From assembly GCA_027943335.1 (NCBI GenBank), contig BSBK01005138.1, forward strand, positions 62,001 to 126,000: a stretch of DNA of 64,000 nucleotides. The letters are read 5' to 3'. Source of the DNA: Chamaecyparis obtusa (taxonomy: Eukaryota > Streptophyta > Pinopsida > Cupressales > Cupressaceae). A model generated the notes under the pieces. The model was given only the letters and a program-made list of their open reading frames with translations. It did not search any database and was not told the origin of the DNA. A program made the translations under genes and the position numbers. Below are positions 1 to 12,059 of this stretch, in pieces (the first letter of the stretch is position 1; the number at the start of each line of letters is the position of its first letter).

Positions 1-63
1 CCACCAAAAGGATTAGCCATTTGGAATTTCATTCTAGAATACAAACATGTTATTTGTGATAAT

Positions 64-1480
64 TTGTCATGGCAGATTGGGGAAAGACAAGATGCATTTT
101 TTTGGGATGAATCTTGGGATGGTAAGCCATCTTTAGCTGAGTTGGCTAACTCTAGAGACATCATTGATTATTTTTCAAATATTTTGGGGACTAAGGTTAG
201 AGACTATATGGATCTTAGATCTGAGCCTTTGGGTTTGGTGTGGAGATGGAAGGAGTTGTCATCTTCCAGTTTAAGTGAAGAAATGTGTAACACTATGCAA
301 ATAATTTTTGATGAGAGGGCTTTGTCTTTAGTGGAAGTGAATGATAATTTAATTTGGAATGCTGCAAAGAGTAGAAACTACTCAGCTAGATTGGGATATA
401 ATATTTTGATTAATGAGAATGATAACAATGACTGGCCTTTTAAGCTATGTTGGGATAAAGACTATCTTCCTAAAGCTAGAACCTTCTCATGGTTAGCCAT
501 TCATAGGAGGATTTTAACGAGTGAACACAAGAAGAAGTATGGATTCATAGGACCATCTATTTTTTTGATGCGTATGAATGCAAAAGAAGATGTTGATCAT
601 CTTCTAGTCCATTGCAAATTTTCTCATAGTTGTTGGGAGACGGTGAGACTGAAATTGAATATTAGTGGTCCTTCCCCCTACTCTTTAACAGATGTTTTTA
701 AAGGATGGATGACTTTTCCTACTAAGTCTACCCTATCCAAAATATGGATTATTTGCCCATCAATTATTATATGGGAGGTGTGGAAGGAAAGAAATAGGAG
801 AATTTTCCAAGATTCTTCAGAAAGTATGGATAGAATTTGCAACAGAATCAACACATCTATTGTTGAAGTGATGAGCTCAGTAGTAAGAAAACTGAAAGCC
901 AATACTATTTTTTCTTCAAAAGATAGATCCATTCATAAGAATTGGCCTAGGATTGTTATTAGATACAAGACTGATGGGCATCATATTGGCGGTGGTAAAG
1001 TCTATCGAAAAGACATCAAATGGAAGCCTCTGGATTCAGGATAGATAAAGATCAACTTTGATGGCTCTTCCAAGGGGAATCTGGGTCTTTTAGGCATAGG
1101 AGTGATTGCTAGGAATAGCAATGGGGATGTTATAGCTTATGCAACAAAGAGAGTTATGGAAGGAACTAACAATGTGGCTGAAGCACAGGCAACTTTGCTT
1201 GTAGTAAATGTTGGTTTGATGTTAAAGGTGGAGAAAATTCATTTGGAAGGTGACTTGAAGATTATTATAGATGCACTAAAGTGTGGACACTCACATACAT
1301 GGTTCATCAATAGCACCATAAGGGAAGTTGGCTAGGCTCTCCAACACTTTAATGAATTTAATTTAAATCATACTTTGAGAGAGGGAAATGTAGAGGCAGA
1401 TGTTCTAGCAAATTGAGCCACAACCATTGAAAAGCCAGGACATATTATTTTTGAGGATGTCACTAAATGGGAAGGGGTGT
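64..1480 (+). pseudogene. LINE-1 ORF2 C-terminal part: zf-RVT and RNase H
   Basis: The 326-codon open stretch 64-1044 contains a zf-RVT domain at about residues 98-191 (W-N-A-A-K...K-A-R-T-F-S-W-L...D-H-L-L-V-H-C). The usual first Cys pair is replaced, so zinc binding is probably lost. After an in-frame TAG at 1042 the same frame continues into a plant-type RNase H (about 1051-1420): FDGSSKGN with the first Asp, NVAEAQA with the Glu, LEGDLK with the second Asp, and a closing REGNVEAD. Two more stops (1333 and near 1414) break it. RNase H would remove RNA from the RNA-DNA hybrid during target-primed reverse transcription. No frameshift is seen, so decay is by point mutation. It cannot encode a working protein. 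Confidence 0.87.
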
Positions 1481-1629
1481 AAAAGTTTTTTGATGTTCAC
1501 AAGGATAACTTGTGATTGATATCTCACTCGTGGCTCATAATGTTTTCTTGCCATGTGTTTTATTAAATTTTCTTTTAGTTTTTGATTGGACAGGTTGAGG
1601 ACAATGAAGCTTGAGGCGATAAAGTGGAA

Positions 1630-2378
1630 ATGATGATTTGTTATGGTGACCGAGCCAAGGCATTTATGTTATTGCAGGCTTTTTGGTGTCTTTTTAGAGG
1701 AATATGGTGTGAGAGGCTGGCTCACATGTTTTAAGGTGTTGCGTGGCCAACAATATAACTCTTCCATTTATTTCAGCATACCTTTGCACTTCTTAAACTT
1801 ATTTGCAGAGAAAGCATTGGGAAGCTTAGGTGTTTAAGAAAGATGGAAGCCACTTTCAGTGTAGATTCTGACAAGCAGATGAAGGCGTTCAAGGGGCTGG
1901 CGGGTGTGGAAAGGATATGTGGGCTTGTAAAGGTTAAAACATGGCAAATGGTGGAGGTTATCCTCAAATTTATTGGAACCCAATTCCAGGAGCACCGAGT
2001 CAAATATAGGACTAATCTTAATGTTATTTATTTTTTCATAGCATGGGGTTTAGAAATCTAGGAAAGCACAGAGGAGGTTAATTGTATTGCAAGAGCTTTG
2101 TTTGATGATGATGTCTTAGGAGGACTAGAATTAATCTTGGAATGGTCGATTCCGGGCATTGGACATGATTTAACAGAATGCTTTGAAGAGGATGAGGACG
2201 TTGACAGATATGGGCTCATCCCTTTTTTGCACTAGGAAGGAAAGGTGGATAAGTCCAAATTATTTGGGAATGCAGTGTCTGGTTGGGCATAGGTGAAAGC
2301 TGAACTGGAGGCACAGGAGAATGCATCCATTGACATGATGGAGAACATTTTGACCAATGTGCCAAAGAAGAAATGAAA
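1630..2378 (+). pseudogene. LINE-1 downstream reading frame, unknown function
   Basis: Downstream of RNase H, frame 1 can be followed from ATGs at 1630/1633 to a TGA near 2378, about 250 codons with roughly five stops. From the Met at 1843 (MEATFSVDSDKQM) it aligns by eye with matching frames in LINE-2 (Met at 3896, minus) and LINE-3 (Met at 11729, minus). Shared blocks are MEx(T/N)F, an I-L-x-x-(I/L)-G-x-x-F block, then Y-(R/K) followed by N and (D)IS, then W-(G/E)-L. The part after 2100 is acidic (ECFEEDEDVD). I recognise no family. The spacing from RNase H to the MEx start is about 330-360 bp in each copy. The alternative is a conserved non-coding 3' UTR; the protein-level pattern argues for former coding. 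Confidence 0.5.
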
Positions 2379-2699
2379 CTCATGAAGGTTTGGGAAAAAT
2401 AGGGCGATGGATGATTGAAAATCGACGATGCAGGATTTGGTGTGCAGTTTTTTGTTGCTCGTGCTTGGTTTTTTTGTTTATAGCCGTGGTGTTTAGTGAT
2501 GATACTGATGGTGTCTATATGTTTTGGATATGTTTTTTGTTTAGTGTTCATTTTTGAATTCAAGCTTAAAAGGATTTATACTTGTATAGGTAGAAGTTTA
2601 GATTCAGATAGGGTGTTTACTTTATATGTAAAGGAGAAAAACTCCTCTGATATTTATTGTAGGAGCTTTAGAAGCTGTAGACTGGTTTCAAAATTGGAT

Positions 2700-2760
2700 A
2701 TTATGATGCAATCTTTTCTTTTTCAATAAAATTACCTATTATTGACCAAAAAAATAAATA
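2700..2760 (+). other. LINE-1 3' terminus with A-rich tail
   Basis: A CAATAAAATTACC stretch at about 2724 is followed by an A-rich tail (ACCAAAAAAATAAATAAAG). This resembles plant L1 3' ends and marks the probable 3' boundary. Confidence 0.65.
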
Positions 2761-3000
2761 AAGTTCCTATCTTGGAGAGAAGCCAAATCTTAAACATGAA
2801 ATTGTATCTTTTGGTATTAAAATATAAAAGGCAGCAGACCTAACTCTGTTTTAACCCATAAAAATAAAAAGTTATGTAAAATTTATTTTTTAGTAATATA
2901 TAATTAAAATATTTTATTATTATTATCGGTGATTATAATATGTTATGAATAATTCAAAGGTCTACTTACATACCAGTTCAAATACCAAAAAATTTCTATG
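2761..3000. other. AT-rich spacer between LINE-1 and LINE-2
   Basis: No gene or clear repeat is seen. The 3' end of the minus-strand LINE-2 lies somewhere between about 2950 and 3240, but no clear tail fixes it. Confidence 0.5.
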
Positions 3001-3239
3001 TCTATTGCATCTATTTGCCCCTTTTACCATAGCTTAATACCCATACTACACCAAACTACCCAACTACAAGAAGGCTATTAACAACCATTACAATATCTCA
3101 AAATGTCTAATTGACAAAATTTGGACTAGATGATGCTAGCTAAGACTAATACTAAAGTGATTACATCATATAAACTATGTATTTACAATCATCCTTACCA
3201 CACTCGATACCTGCACTTCACACAAATCCACCATCACCA

Positions 3240-3960
3240 ACACCATGAGTCTTTTCTCACTTGTCTTTCCTGATCTCTACAGCCATAGTTGATCCTTCTA
3301 GGACTAAGATCCCCTCCTTCACCTTCCATTTGTCACCTCACCATAGAGAAGGATGCACAACTATCTCCTTCCTTGCAGTCCTCTTTCCCATGGCTCTCTT
3401 GCAAATCCTCCCTGCCTCCTCCTGCTCTTTCTCCTTGACATAATCCTTTAGCAAAATCCAACCATCCTGGGCTTTATAAATCCTTACTTCTCTTCTTCCA
3501 GATATTATCCAAACCAAAAAGGTTGAAATGTGTCCTATGAATAAATGAGGAACCACCATCCCTCTTTTTCCACTCGAAAGCCAACTCCCGATTCTGCATA
3601 TGAGAGCATCGACACCATTCCTCCCTTCCATTCATATTTCACAATGGCTCTCATGATCTACATTGTCTCCTCTTGTGTCCCCAATTGCAATTCCCAAACC
3701 ATCACTACAGATGAAATGTCTACGTTTAACCTATACCAAAAATAAATTTTTAGGAACTCTGCACCCAGTAATGTCTCTATGATCCTCATAAACCTTGCTT
3801 CCTTGAAACAAAAAATCCCTTTTATTCTCCTTCTGGATATATTTTCATAGAAAGGCCTTTGAGTGTGCATAATTTTGAGGGAGAATTCACCTCCATTCTT
3901 CCATTTCCATACACCAAATTCTTATGCCCACAAACTAAGTCTTTCCCACCAAAATCGCTC
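3240..3960 (-). pseudogene. LINE-2 downstream reading frame, unknown function
   Basis: From an ATG at 3896 the protein starts MEVN, then continues after a frameshift as the open stretch 3870-3658 and, past a stop, as IMRAIVKYEWKGGMVSMLS. It aligns with the LINE-3 frame: the spacing from the W of WELQL/WGLEF to the next EW is 23 residues in both. Just before MEVN the sequence reads FGGKDLVCG, like FGGIRSILICLG in LINE-3. A Lys/Glu-rich stretch follows (3338-3631 frame, DYVKEKEQEEAGR) and may match VKAELEAQENA in LINE-1. There is no known family. The frame is broken by at least one stop and two shifts. Confidence 0.45.
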
Positions 3961-4229
3961 CTTTCTATGGTTCTAGCCTTTTCCACAGGCCTCTAGAGTC
4001 TTCTATGCTCTATATAAAATAATAGATGCTCTCAATACTCACACACATAGGCTATCATTATTCTTCTTACATCCTTCCTACCACTAGAAATAGTGAGTGT
4101 ATTTCTCTTTCTTAGCTCGGTTGGCTCTTCTTTCATTTTGAAATAAGATTTTATCATTCACTGTTATTAGACTTTCACCTTAATTACTGTCTTGGCTATG
4201 CACAACTAGTAAAATCTATCATATTCTCT

Positions 4230-7200
4230 TTACTGCCAATCCAACCATTCACCTACTATATCTCTAAAATCCTCCAATATCTCATCCCTTCCTTCCTCTA
4301 CCAATTGAATTCCCATGTTGGACATAACATTTGCCTCCAAGTTTCCTTCTCTCCTAACATGAGTGATCCTATAGTCCTCAAATTCCCCAAGTAGTGCTTG
4401 AATTATCTTATTGTATTTATTGATGTACCATATCTGAGATGAGCCACTCATGATTTCCATTACTATGATCAATGAATCACCCTCAAGATGTAGCTTCCTT
4501 ACTTCAAAATGTTTCACCTTTTAAATAGAAAATAATGCATCCTTCTCTTCCACTTCATTATTTGTCCCATCTTGAAGTCTCTTATCCCCATTTGCAAAGG
4601 TATTTCTATCACTATCTTAAATTATGCAACCATCTCCTCTCGGTCCCGGGTTTCCTTTTCAAGCCCCATCAAAATTTGTTTTTATCCAATCATGATTAGG
4701 AGGTTCCACCAAACGGTATCAACCACCCCAGGAAGATTATCCCTCTACAACCCCTAAACGAGCCTGAATTTGAAGAGGGGCCACTTCAGTTGTAAATGCC
4801 TACCAATTTTAGTGAAGGAAATCTTTGTTGGATTAATCTAGGAGGTTAATTTACTAACCAACTTTGATATTACTCTCTCTAGACTCATAAAAAATATTTC
4901 ACACAATTTAGATTTTTATTGAAATACCCACCTGCTTATCTCCTTCCAAATTTCCCACAAAATAGTAGATGGAAAAATGTGCCACCACCTACTAAAAACC
5001 AATTTAGTTTTCATAATATACCACATTAATCCCCATTTAAACACCATTCTTGGAAGAGGGCACTAAAAACCTAATCTATTCATCACAAATTTCTAGCACT
5101 CTTGTGTAAATTCACAATTAAGAAAAAGATGATCCAAAGTTTCATCAAATTTGTTGCATGAATAGCATTTAAAAGGTCCCACAAACCCTATCCTCAACAC
5201 TCATTATCCAATCAAGACTCTCCCTCTAAAATCCAGTCAAGTGAACGCCCTCACCTTTAGGAGTATATTTTTGTTCTAGTATATTTGTCTTGGCCAATCC
5301 TCAAGTCTATCTTCCCTTTAAAACATGGCATAACCTAACTTTATTGAATACTCCCCATTGTTTGAACTACACCATATGACATCCTCCCCCTCCCCGGTTA
5401 TTACTAATGGTCTTGATGTAAGGATTTCTTGGAATCACTTTTTCAAATATGCTCCCAGCTAAAGTCCATCCAAACTTCTCCATTTCCACCTTAGAACCAT
5501 TCCATCTCTATATTCCTTAATATAACTTCTGATTGGAGTTGCCCACTACCTCTTGGTGACTCTTCTAATCTTTTTCAATTGCACATTTTCACCCAAAACC
5601 TCTTTACCATCCCATGAGTCTGTCCAGAAGTTAGACCTGTTACCATTCTCAATCAACAAGGAGGATGTGATTTAGTGTCACTAGTCTGCAATCCAATATG
5701 AAATTCCATAAATTCGATCCTCTTGGTGGATCCTCATATGTTAAAATTCCAAATTTATCTCCATAACCTAAATACTTTGCTCTGAGGATTTGAACCCATT
5801 TTTATTCAAATTTCTAACCATCATCCATACTAGTTTCGTCCCTATTGCTTCATTCATATATTTCCATCCTCTTAGACCCGCCCCTCCAGAATCCTTAGGT
5901 TTGCATACATACTCCTAAGCTAAAAGTGATATCTTGTCGGAGTCCTTCTTCCCATTCCACTTCTCTATAACTTTGATAACTCTTGGTGGAAACCTAAGGC
6001 ATGCCATTGAAAATAATAGGATCGTAGATATAATTATTTTCAGCATCAATCTTCCCAACTAGTGTTAACCACTTAATTTTCCAACCTTCTAGCTTGTTGA
6101 AGCAATTATCTATTAATCCATACCAAAATGCTAATTTATTAGTACCCCCAAATAATAGGATCCCAACAAACTTACCTGGAAGAGAGCCCTGCTACACTGC
6201 AAAAATTCTTAGAATTTCTCTCTGAATATTTGGCCATGTTGAAAAAGAAGATCTCTGACTTCCTCCAATTGGTCTCCTACCTAGAAGATGAAGTAAAATT
6301 ATCCAAAATTCTTTTCATCACTCAATATGCCCTCAATGAAGCTTCCCTCATTAATAACGTGTCATCCAAAAACTGTTGGTGAGAGGAAGGTTCAACTCCT
6401 TGAGCAATTGGCATCCCTCTCCACTGACCATCCCTTCCTCTTTTGGTGATTAATCTCCCAAGCACCTCCACCATTATGATAAATAATAAAGGATATAGCA
6501 GATCTCCTTGCCGTAACCCCCTTATAATCTCAAAGAAACCCTACGAGCTTCCATTTACAAATATCAATTCTCTCAAATTTCCAATTAGCCCATCCACCCA
6601 ACCAATCCATCTTTCACAAAAACTAAAATTTCTCAACACCTTCAAGAGGAAAATTTTATTGACTCTATCATATGCCTTCCTCACATATAGTTTAACAAAC
6701 ATCTCACTCTGCTTTCTCTCTCTAATAGAATGTATCACCTCATGAGCATTATCACCCCTTCAAATATGGATTGCTTGGGAGTAAAACCACTCTACTATTC
6801 TAAAATAATTTTACCCAAAACTGTCTTTATTCTATCTTCTATCACCTTTTAAATGTTCTTGTAAATAGAATTACACAAAGAAATGGGTCAAAAATCTTCA
6901 AAGGATTCCACATTCTATTTCTTTGGCACCAATGTAATCATTGTGTTGTTAACATCCTTAAGCATAAACCCATGATGTCTTGTATCCTCAATAACCTCCC
7001 AAAGTTGTACCTTAACGACATCCAAAAACTTTTGATGAAAAAAGGTTGGAACGGGTCTAGGACTGGTTCCTTATCACCTTCCAAACTGAATACAATTGCC
7101 TTTACCTCCTTTATGCTCACCTGTTCCATTAATCTTTTGTTATCTTCTTTGGACACTAGACAAGGAATGACGTTAAACACCTCATATGTCTCCTCTATAT

Positions 7201-8448
7201 TACTATGATCAATCGACCATAGGATCTTTAATAAATTCACTTCTTCCTTGTTTATGTCCTCCATATGTTTTAACCTCTACCCACATGTATCAAGAATAGC
7301 CAAAATTATGTTTATGGATCACCTTGTTTTCATCGAATAGTGAAAGAACTTAGTATTTTGATCACCATCCTTCAGCCAATTTTTCCTTGATTTTTGCAGC
7401 AAAAAAACCTCCCCCTTCTTAGAATCTTAGTATATTTAATCTGCAAGTATTTTTCATTCTAAAAATTAACTAAACCCATTTCATCTTTGATGACCTTACT
7501 ACTTAGAGCTTCCAAATGACCTTCCAAAACTTTCTTTTATTGAAAGATATCCTTAAAATATTGTGTGTTCTAGATTTTGAGATTACTTTTCACATGTTGT
7601 AGCTTCTTGAAGAAAATAAAATTCTTATTTCCTCTCTATTGCAAGGTTGTTCTCCACCAATCAAACACCATCTCGATGAAGCCTTCTTCCCTAAACCACA
7701 TCTTTTCCATTTTAGAGGGACATTTTATTGGTACCGAATCTATTTGCATATTTAAAGCCATTGGGTAGTGGTTTAACCTTGAGAAAGGAATAATCACATA
7801 TTCAAACACTGCATCCAAGGATTCCCATGCTCTTGGTACAAATAAACCTATCCAAGTTTTTTGCTATACCCATGAACCCCTCCTTCTATTAGTCCACATA
7901 AAAGTGCCCTTTGTTGTTTTGATCTCCCAAAGACCATTATTTGAAACAAATGATTGAAAATTACTTTGAACCCCGCTCATACCTCCTTTCCTCCCTTTAT
8001 TATCACTTAGTGTTAGCGTAGCATTACAACCCCCACCTATTATGAAAGCATCTTGGATTCTCCTTCCAAGAACATATGGAATCTCATCCCATACCCTTCT
8101 CTTTTCTAAAGTCCTCGTAGACTTATAAATATTTATCAAATAAAAAAGTTTCTATAAATGAAATATTTCAAGTCTTACTAGATGCTAATTGTTTCCATCT
8201 GAGACCAAAGAGGCTATCACCAATTTCACATTCCACAAGACCCCTAGTCCACCTGAAGTGCCTGTTGCTCCAACAAAGGACCTATTCCATTCCCTACCAC
8301 TATAAAGAAGCACTTCCCCTTCCTCCTTTTTTAATTTCATTTCCCGTAAGAAAATTACATCTGGTTTCTCCCGATCAAGTCATCTTTTGATCAGGATACA
8401 CTTCTCAGAAGCACTACAACCCCTATCATTCCATTTTAGAAGTTTCAT
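4230..8448 (-). pseudogene. LINE-2 ORF2: endonuclease, RT, zf-RVT, RNase H
   Basis: The start at 8448 gives MKLLKWNDRG, matching the start of L1 apurinic-type endonucleases. The endonuclease runs to about 7640 with TSGGLGVLW and GGGCNATLTLSDN, where GGDFN is normal, and LNHYP, where SDHYP is normal, so two catalytic Asp residues are lost. RT follows: EPVLDPFQPFFIKSFW near 7050, VRKAYDRVN near 6680, GLRQGD and PL near 6500, and FLDD near 6370 at the YADD active site. The zf-RVT region (about 5300-4900) is badly decayed. RNase H (about 4740-4260) keeps GTNN, LEGDSLI and REGNLEANV. More than a dozen stops and several frameshifts are present. It would have nicked target DNA and copied element RNA. 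Confidence 0.83.
8445..8448 (-). promoter_or_regulatory. ATGA overlap joining ORF1 stop and ORF2 start
   Basis: On the minus strand the sequence GGGAAGCCATGA ends ORF1 (Gly-Lys-Pro-stop) while its ATG opens ORF2 (MKLLKW). Termination-reinitiation is known for some LINEs with overlapping stop and start codons. That it operated here is inference. Confidence 0.55.
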
Positions 8449-9990
8449 GGCTTCCCAAGAGAGAACAAGTCTCTCCTAGATCTTAGTTTTGTTTGATCCT
8501 TCATGTTACTAGCCATTTCTAGTAACTCATGAGTTGATTTTATGCCCCTAGTCCTTTTAACCCTTGTATTAGGCTTTTTTATCTTATATTTTGATTGGCT
8601 AATAGCTCTCTTCTCACTATTACCCATTTCACTTGTCACCCCAAAAAGATCTTCTTCCTCATCTAATGAAATCAGACCCGTCTCATCCATACCTTCCTTT
8701 AGTTGATCACCCTCTTTAATGGGAGATATTTGTACATTTGATCTTCCAGATTCAGACTCTCATCATTATTGTTTCTAGCGTCTACTTCTTCTATTTTCTG
8801 CTCATCTCTGCTCATCTTCGCTTTCATTATGCTCTCTTTTGACCTTCGATTGTTCTACGCCCAATTTGAGCACTCGCCCTGCCCACTGTGGTCTACTTCC
8901 CCATTATGAGTAGAATCTATCTTCTCCATTAGATTTTGCCTAGATGTGACTGGCTCTTCCCCATTCAAAAATTGCCCCTCCATCCCGTTCACAACTACCT
9001 CTGACTAATGAGTATTTGCGTCTGCCACTTTTTTCAATTTCTTCTCCAAACTTTCTCTATTTCCTCCCTGATTCTCCACTATCTTTTCATTTTTTGACAT
9101 TTGCTTTTGTTCAAGTGTGTTCTGGTCTAAGCCCTTTCCCTTTTGATCGACCACACACATCCATAGTATGTCCCCACCCCTACATTTCTTACGTTATTCT
9201 ATTATTTCTTCAACCTTGACCTCTTGCCACCATAACCCTCTCGCTCGACCATATTTCTATTACATGAGGGAGAGGAGGATGTGGACGCCATGTTATGCAT
9301 ATCTATGCGTACATGGAGTGATCCATTTTTTCAATCGCTTCATCTGATTTCAGATACCTTCTCAGCTTATCCCCAATGATTTTGAGTGTCTCTTCATTCC
9401 AGTACTCATGTGAGAGATTGTACAAATGCACCCAAATCAGAACTTCCTCCATTATTGCTTATTTGGGATTGAAGTTTGGCATCCAAACTCTAATAAAGAA
9501 GTCGATTCCCCCCATCATGAATGGTCCATTATTCAAGACCCATTGTTTCTCACGTTCGCTGCTCGCAACCACCAAGTAAAACCCATTGAACACAGATTTT
9601 ATGGAGTGGTGACGGCCCCAAGTTTCATCGCGCCACTTCCTTACCCTAATAAACACCAACCATCCTCCTACCCACTTCATATAGAAACCTCTCTCTTTGT
9701 AAATATTTATCTTCGATTTCTAGCCTTTAGATTCAACTCTTACTATTAACACTCTGTTATCCGTCGTTGCAGGCCTCTCCTTTGACACCTAGTTTGGGAT
9801 AACGGAGTCCTTTGGTCTCCATAATTTTTCTTCTATTTTCTTGAAACCTCCATTGTTTCCCTTATAGATATTGGACAAGCCGCTGCGGTCCAGAGGAAAA
9901 GCCTTCTCCTCCCTCTCTGTGGAGAAATATCTCTTCAATCCTCCCCTATCTTCCTTCTACTGTGTTGCCCATGCCCTTCCCGACGGTTTA
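8445..9990 (-). pseudogene. LINE-2 ORF1, DUF4283 RNA-binding type
   Basis: The stretch 9459-9680 (minus) reads FNGFYLVV, then LNNGPFMMGG and FFIRVWMPNFNPK; after a stop it continues with IWVHLYNLSHEYW and IGDKLRRYLKSD. This is the DUF4283 pattern of plant LINE ORF1 proteins, which bind element RNA. A degenerate zinc-knuckle region would follow near 9200. The C-terminal part is a charged linker (EEVDARNNNDESESG) ending in an open stretch 8445-8690 rich in Lys and Arg. The last codon TGA overlaps the ATG of ORF2 (see the ORF1/ORF2 junction). The N-terminus is uncertain because of stops between 9680 and 9990. Confidence 0.72.
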
Positions 9991-10109
9991 TGAGCTCCGC
10001 GTGTCATTTGATCCCCTTTGTATCCATTCTTGCTGTAACCTCAATATGCATTCGACGTGCTTCAAAACCCTTGTCGCCCTCCTCCGTCCATCCTTGTTGA
10101 ACCCTCTTA

Positions 10110-10930
10110 TATTAGCAATTATGATTAAAATATATTGTATATTGGAACCCTATTATTAAAATATATCAACCAACATATAATGTATTTTATATTTATTAAA
10201 ATTAAAAAATTGCTATTACTAATTTACATATTATATATATATTTAAATTTATTAATTAATGATAAATTCTTTATATAGAATAGTAGAATTTTTTTTATTT
10301 TAATAAATATAAAATATGCCAACACAACAAAGTTTAATTTTTTAATAATTTTTTTAATCAGAATTTTCTTTTCCTTTATTAACAATAGTGATAAATAAAG
10401 TCGTCCATCGTCTTATAAAACCATATTTCATTCTCATAGAGACCACCATACTTCCATACATTATTACATCCGTTTGCTTAAAAAAGAAACCCCCATATAC
10501 ATTGACACATTAGTACTATACCCAAAAGACCCGTCCACATCAGTTATACATCTGATATCCTATACACAACATATTCATATTGTATACAAAAAAAATGATG
10601 CGGCTATCCTCCCAACAAAATGTACCATTGACTTTTTTTGGAAATTTGGAAAACACAATAGAATTTTATGAAATTTTCAGGATGAATTCTTTATGATAAA
10701 AAAGATTTATGGTAGAAAACAAAAAAAAATATGTGAAAAAATCGTTGTGTTTTTGCAGATCTGAAAAAAAATACAATATTTTGATTTTACGGTACATTTT
10801 ATAAGAAAGATAGTCGAAGCCAAAAAAAAATATGAAATTATAAATACACTGACCTCCAATCAAAACCTAGCCAAAAAAAACAAAACAAAAAAACTACATG
10901 TACTTGTCACCCACTGGGGTTTGATAGGCC
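10110..10930. other. AT-rich spacer, no gene seen
   Basis: Long A and T runs and TATATA stretches separate LINE-2 from LINE-3. No coding similarity or inverted repeat was found. Confidence 0.6.
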
Positions 10931-10982
10931 CAGATCCCTGACTATCGCTATTGTACAAATGCTGCACCACCATGTTCTTAGG

Positions 10983-11880
10983 TCATATAGCCTCTCCTTT
11001 GTAGCCACTCGCCTGGTCCCTTGCCTCGATCATCGTCATCTTCATCATTCTACATTCGAACCCGTCGACCACCACCTTCGACACCATTTTTCCCTTGTTC
11101 TCGTCAACCACCCCTTCCCCGACCCCTACCTCCTTGAACTCTCTGATGTTTATCATTATCCCTATCTTGTGGTGCCCTCCAATAATCTGCCAGCTTGAAT
11201 TTGAGAGTGGACCTGTCAAATTCCGCTTTAGTTTTCCCAAGCGATAATGCCTACTCCTAGTCCTCTGTGTATTCATGACACAAGACACGCCACATCCTCT
11301 AGGCATGCTCTTTCCTGGCTTGATGATTGGACCCAACTTTGTGAAGCACAAATGGGTGAAGATGTTTTGGGTAGCTAGGGACATGTACCCAATCACCCAC
11401 CGACGTTCAGAGCCTTGTCCTTGGGTCCGCAATGCTGAGGACAGACTCCAACCCCACCCGCCACTCAGCCTTGACACATCGAGTGGCCACCTTAAGGATC
11501 TCAAGTATTCTGCTAAACTCCAGACCCCAAGCACAACAAAGTGATGAAATATCTGTGTTCACCCTTGGTTTGTAATCTGCTAGTAGAAAATCGTACCCCA
11601 GTATCCCATAGACCATAATGAGGAACCATGGGTCATCGGTAGTGAAAACATGTTTGAGCCTCTCATTGGAAATGCTACCCCAAAGAGCATCTGTTGCTTG
11701 GATGAGCGCAGGATGAAGTTGGCTTCCATGGCAATGCTCAAGCTACCCAATTCTTCCCCTCCAAGACAAATCAAAATAGATCGAATTCCACCAAAATACC
11801 TTGTGAAACATTCGTTCTGGGCAGAGAGCCTGTTTACTCTTCGTCCTTCGCATGTGAGAAAAACTGTCTCAGGTTATTCA
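10983..11880 (-). pseudogene. LINE-3 downstream reading frame, unknown function
   Basis: From an ATG at 11729 it begins MEANFILRSSKQQ, preceded in frame by FGGIRSILICLGG and GSLSIA. After a frameshift near 11640 it continues as 11616-11407 with YGILGYDF, YKPRVNTDISS and AWGLEF, then VKAEWRVGLESVLSIAD. These blocks recur in LINE-1 (MEATF..., KFIGTQF, WGLEI, GLELIL) and LINE-2. Of the three copies this has the fewest stops in the core. Another open stretch (11534-10983) continues in a third frame and is uncertain. The function is unknown. Confidence 0.48.
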
Positions 11881-12059
11881 AAAAAAATGCCCATCATATC
11901 ACCACATCCTCATCGCCTTTCAGTGTCCGGTGCCATTATTGTTGCCACCCCATTACTCTACTCACTACACCCCTCAATATCCCTGCCTCCGTACCATCCA
12001 ATTCAAAGGTGCCACCTCATCCCAAGGGTATACTAATGTGCCTTGTCAGTCGCCAACTT

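Larger units (their letters stand above)
1..2760 (+). mobile_element. LINE-1: 3' portion of an L1-type non-LTR retrotransposon
   Basis: The left window edge cuts this element inside ORF2. In order it holds the region before zf-RVT, a zf-RVT domain, an RNase H domain, a further decayed reading frame and a 3' terminus with AATAAA and an A-rich tail near 2727-2760. This order and the tail type are those of plant L1 LINEs. The ORF2 remnant and the downstream frame all lie in one reading frame, broken only by stop codons. The upstream target-site duplication lies outside the window, so the insertion itself cannot be checked. Confidence 0.85.
3000..10100 (-). mobile_element. LINE-2: near full-length, decayed L1-type retrotransposon
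   Basis: Read on the minus strand this 7-kb region gives ORF1 with a DUF4283 domain, then ORF2 with endonuclease, reverse transcriptase, zf-RVT and RNase H, and then the same downstream frame seen in LINE-1 and LINE-3. Both ORFs carry many stops and frameshifts. Boundaries are approximate: the 5' end is set where recognisable ORF1-like sequence gives way to very AT-rich sequence near 10100, and no target-site duplication was identified. Confidence 0.82.

Noticed and set aside
10983..11534. 183-codon minus-strand frame as an independent host gene
   Set aside because: It lies in the 3' part of LINE-3, next to the RNase H fragment and downstream frame, and has no known domain.
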